Shown: positions 5,819 to 5,902 of the stretch, in pieces
Position numbering within the stretch: position 1 is the first letter of the stretch
Layout of the letters: each line of letters opens with the position of its first letter
Assembly (NCBI GenBank): GCA_018896355.1
Contig: JAHIMW010000077.1
Span: 1-5,902 of the forward strand
Length of the DNA: 5,902 bases
Reading direction: 5' to 3'
From: Pseudomonadota bacterium
GTDB lineage: Bacteria; Desulfobacterota; Syntrophia; Syntrophales; UBA5619
Program-made: the position numbers and the translations under genes
The notes under the pieces: generated by a model
Database searches by the model: none
What the model was told of the DNA's origin: nothing
The model's input: only the letters and a program-made list of their open reading frames with translations

Positions 5819-5902
5819 CTGTTTGAAATCAGATTGTCCTTGCATTACGGTAGGCTGAAGAGGGATTCATTTCACGCCATTGGCGGATCCATCCAATCTG
5901 AA
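5819..5902. other. Right edge, no supportable gene
   Basis: No start codon with a ribosome binding site is visible. On the - strand, one frame enters from outside the window and reads FRLDGSANGVK before TGA at about 5869. This could be the C-terminus of an upstream gene or chance. No family can be named from eleven residues. Confidence 0.3.

Noticed and set aside
5760..5820. CRISPR array or replication iterons suggested by the repeated AATTATTA
   Set aside because: The repeats are only 8 bp, number three, and lack repeat-length spacers, a nearby rep gene or cas genes.
1..5902. tRNA, rRNA, riboswitch or intact insertion sequence
   Set aside because: No cloverleaf, rRNA-like or riboswitch-like stretch was seen by eye, and only the IstB scrap suggests an insertion sequence.

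Overview
The window is about 5.9 kb of GC-rich bacterial DNA and looks chromosomal. It holds one intact three-gene operon on the + strand (485-4454), converging with a decayed type I restriction-modification island on the - strand (5661 down to about 4474). The GC-rich codon use, the transglutaminase/ABC operon, the IstB scrap and the HsdR/RhuM types suggest a Gram-negative proteobacterium, perhaps a deltaproteobacterium (Desulfobacterota). No marker gene is present, so that placement is an inference.

Positions 1-61 hold a scrap of an IS21-type IstB ATPase gene (- strand) ending in a perfect 36-bp palindrome. Positions 62-403 have no supportable gene. A sigma70-type promoter with perfect -35 and -10 hexamers and 17-bp spacing lies at 404-432. 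It sits inside the longest reading frame of the first gene, which argues that translation starts downstream at 485 and not at the far-upstream TTG.

Positions 485-4454 encode a membrane-anchored transglutaminase-like protein with a Cys-His-Asp triad, an ABC ATPase, and a 563-residue multi-spanning ABC permease. The genes overlap by 4 nt (ATGA) and 1 nt (TAATG), so they are probably co-transcribed and translationally coupled. The simplest reading is an ABC transporter with a dedicated periplasmic cysteine-protease-like or amidase-like partner. Its substrate is unknown.

On the - strand, reading from 5812 down, there is a plausible promoter, an AATTATTA repeat cluster, and then four gene pieces in order. 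These are the HsdR N-terminus (internally deleted and frameshifted, nuclease core missing), an HsdS C-terminal tail joined in frame to it, a RhuM-family N-terminal domain interrupted by an amber codon, and a tail resembling the HsdM C-terminus. A tiny ORF then overlaps the last stop by ATGA. This looks like a type I R-M locus collapsed by large deletions. It cannot encode a working restriction enzyme as it stands. The HsdM and distal HsdS assignments rest on remembered family sequence and are tentative.
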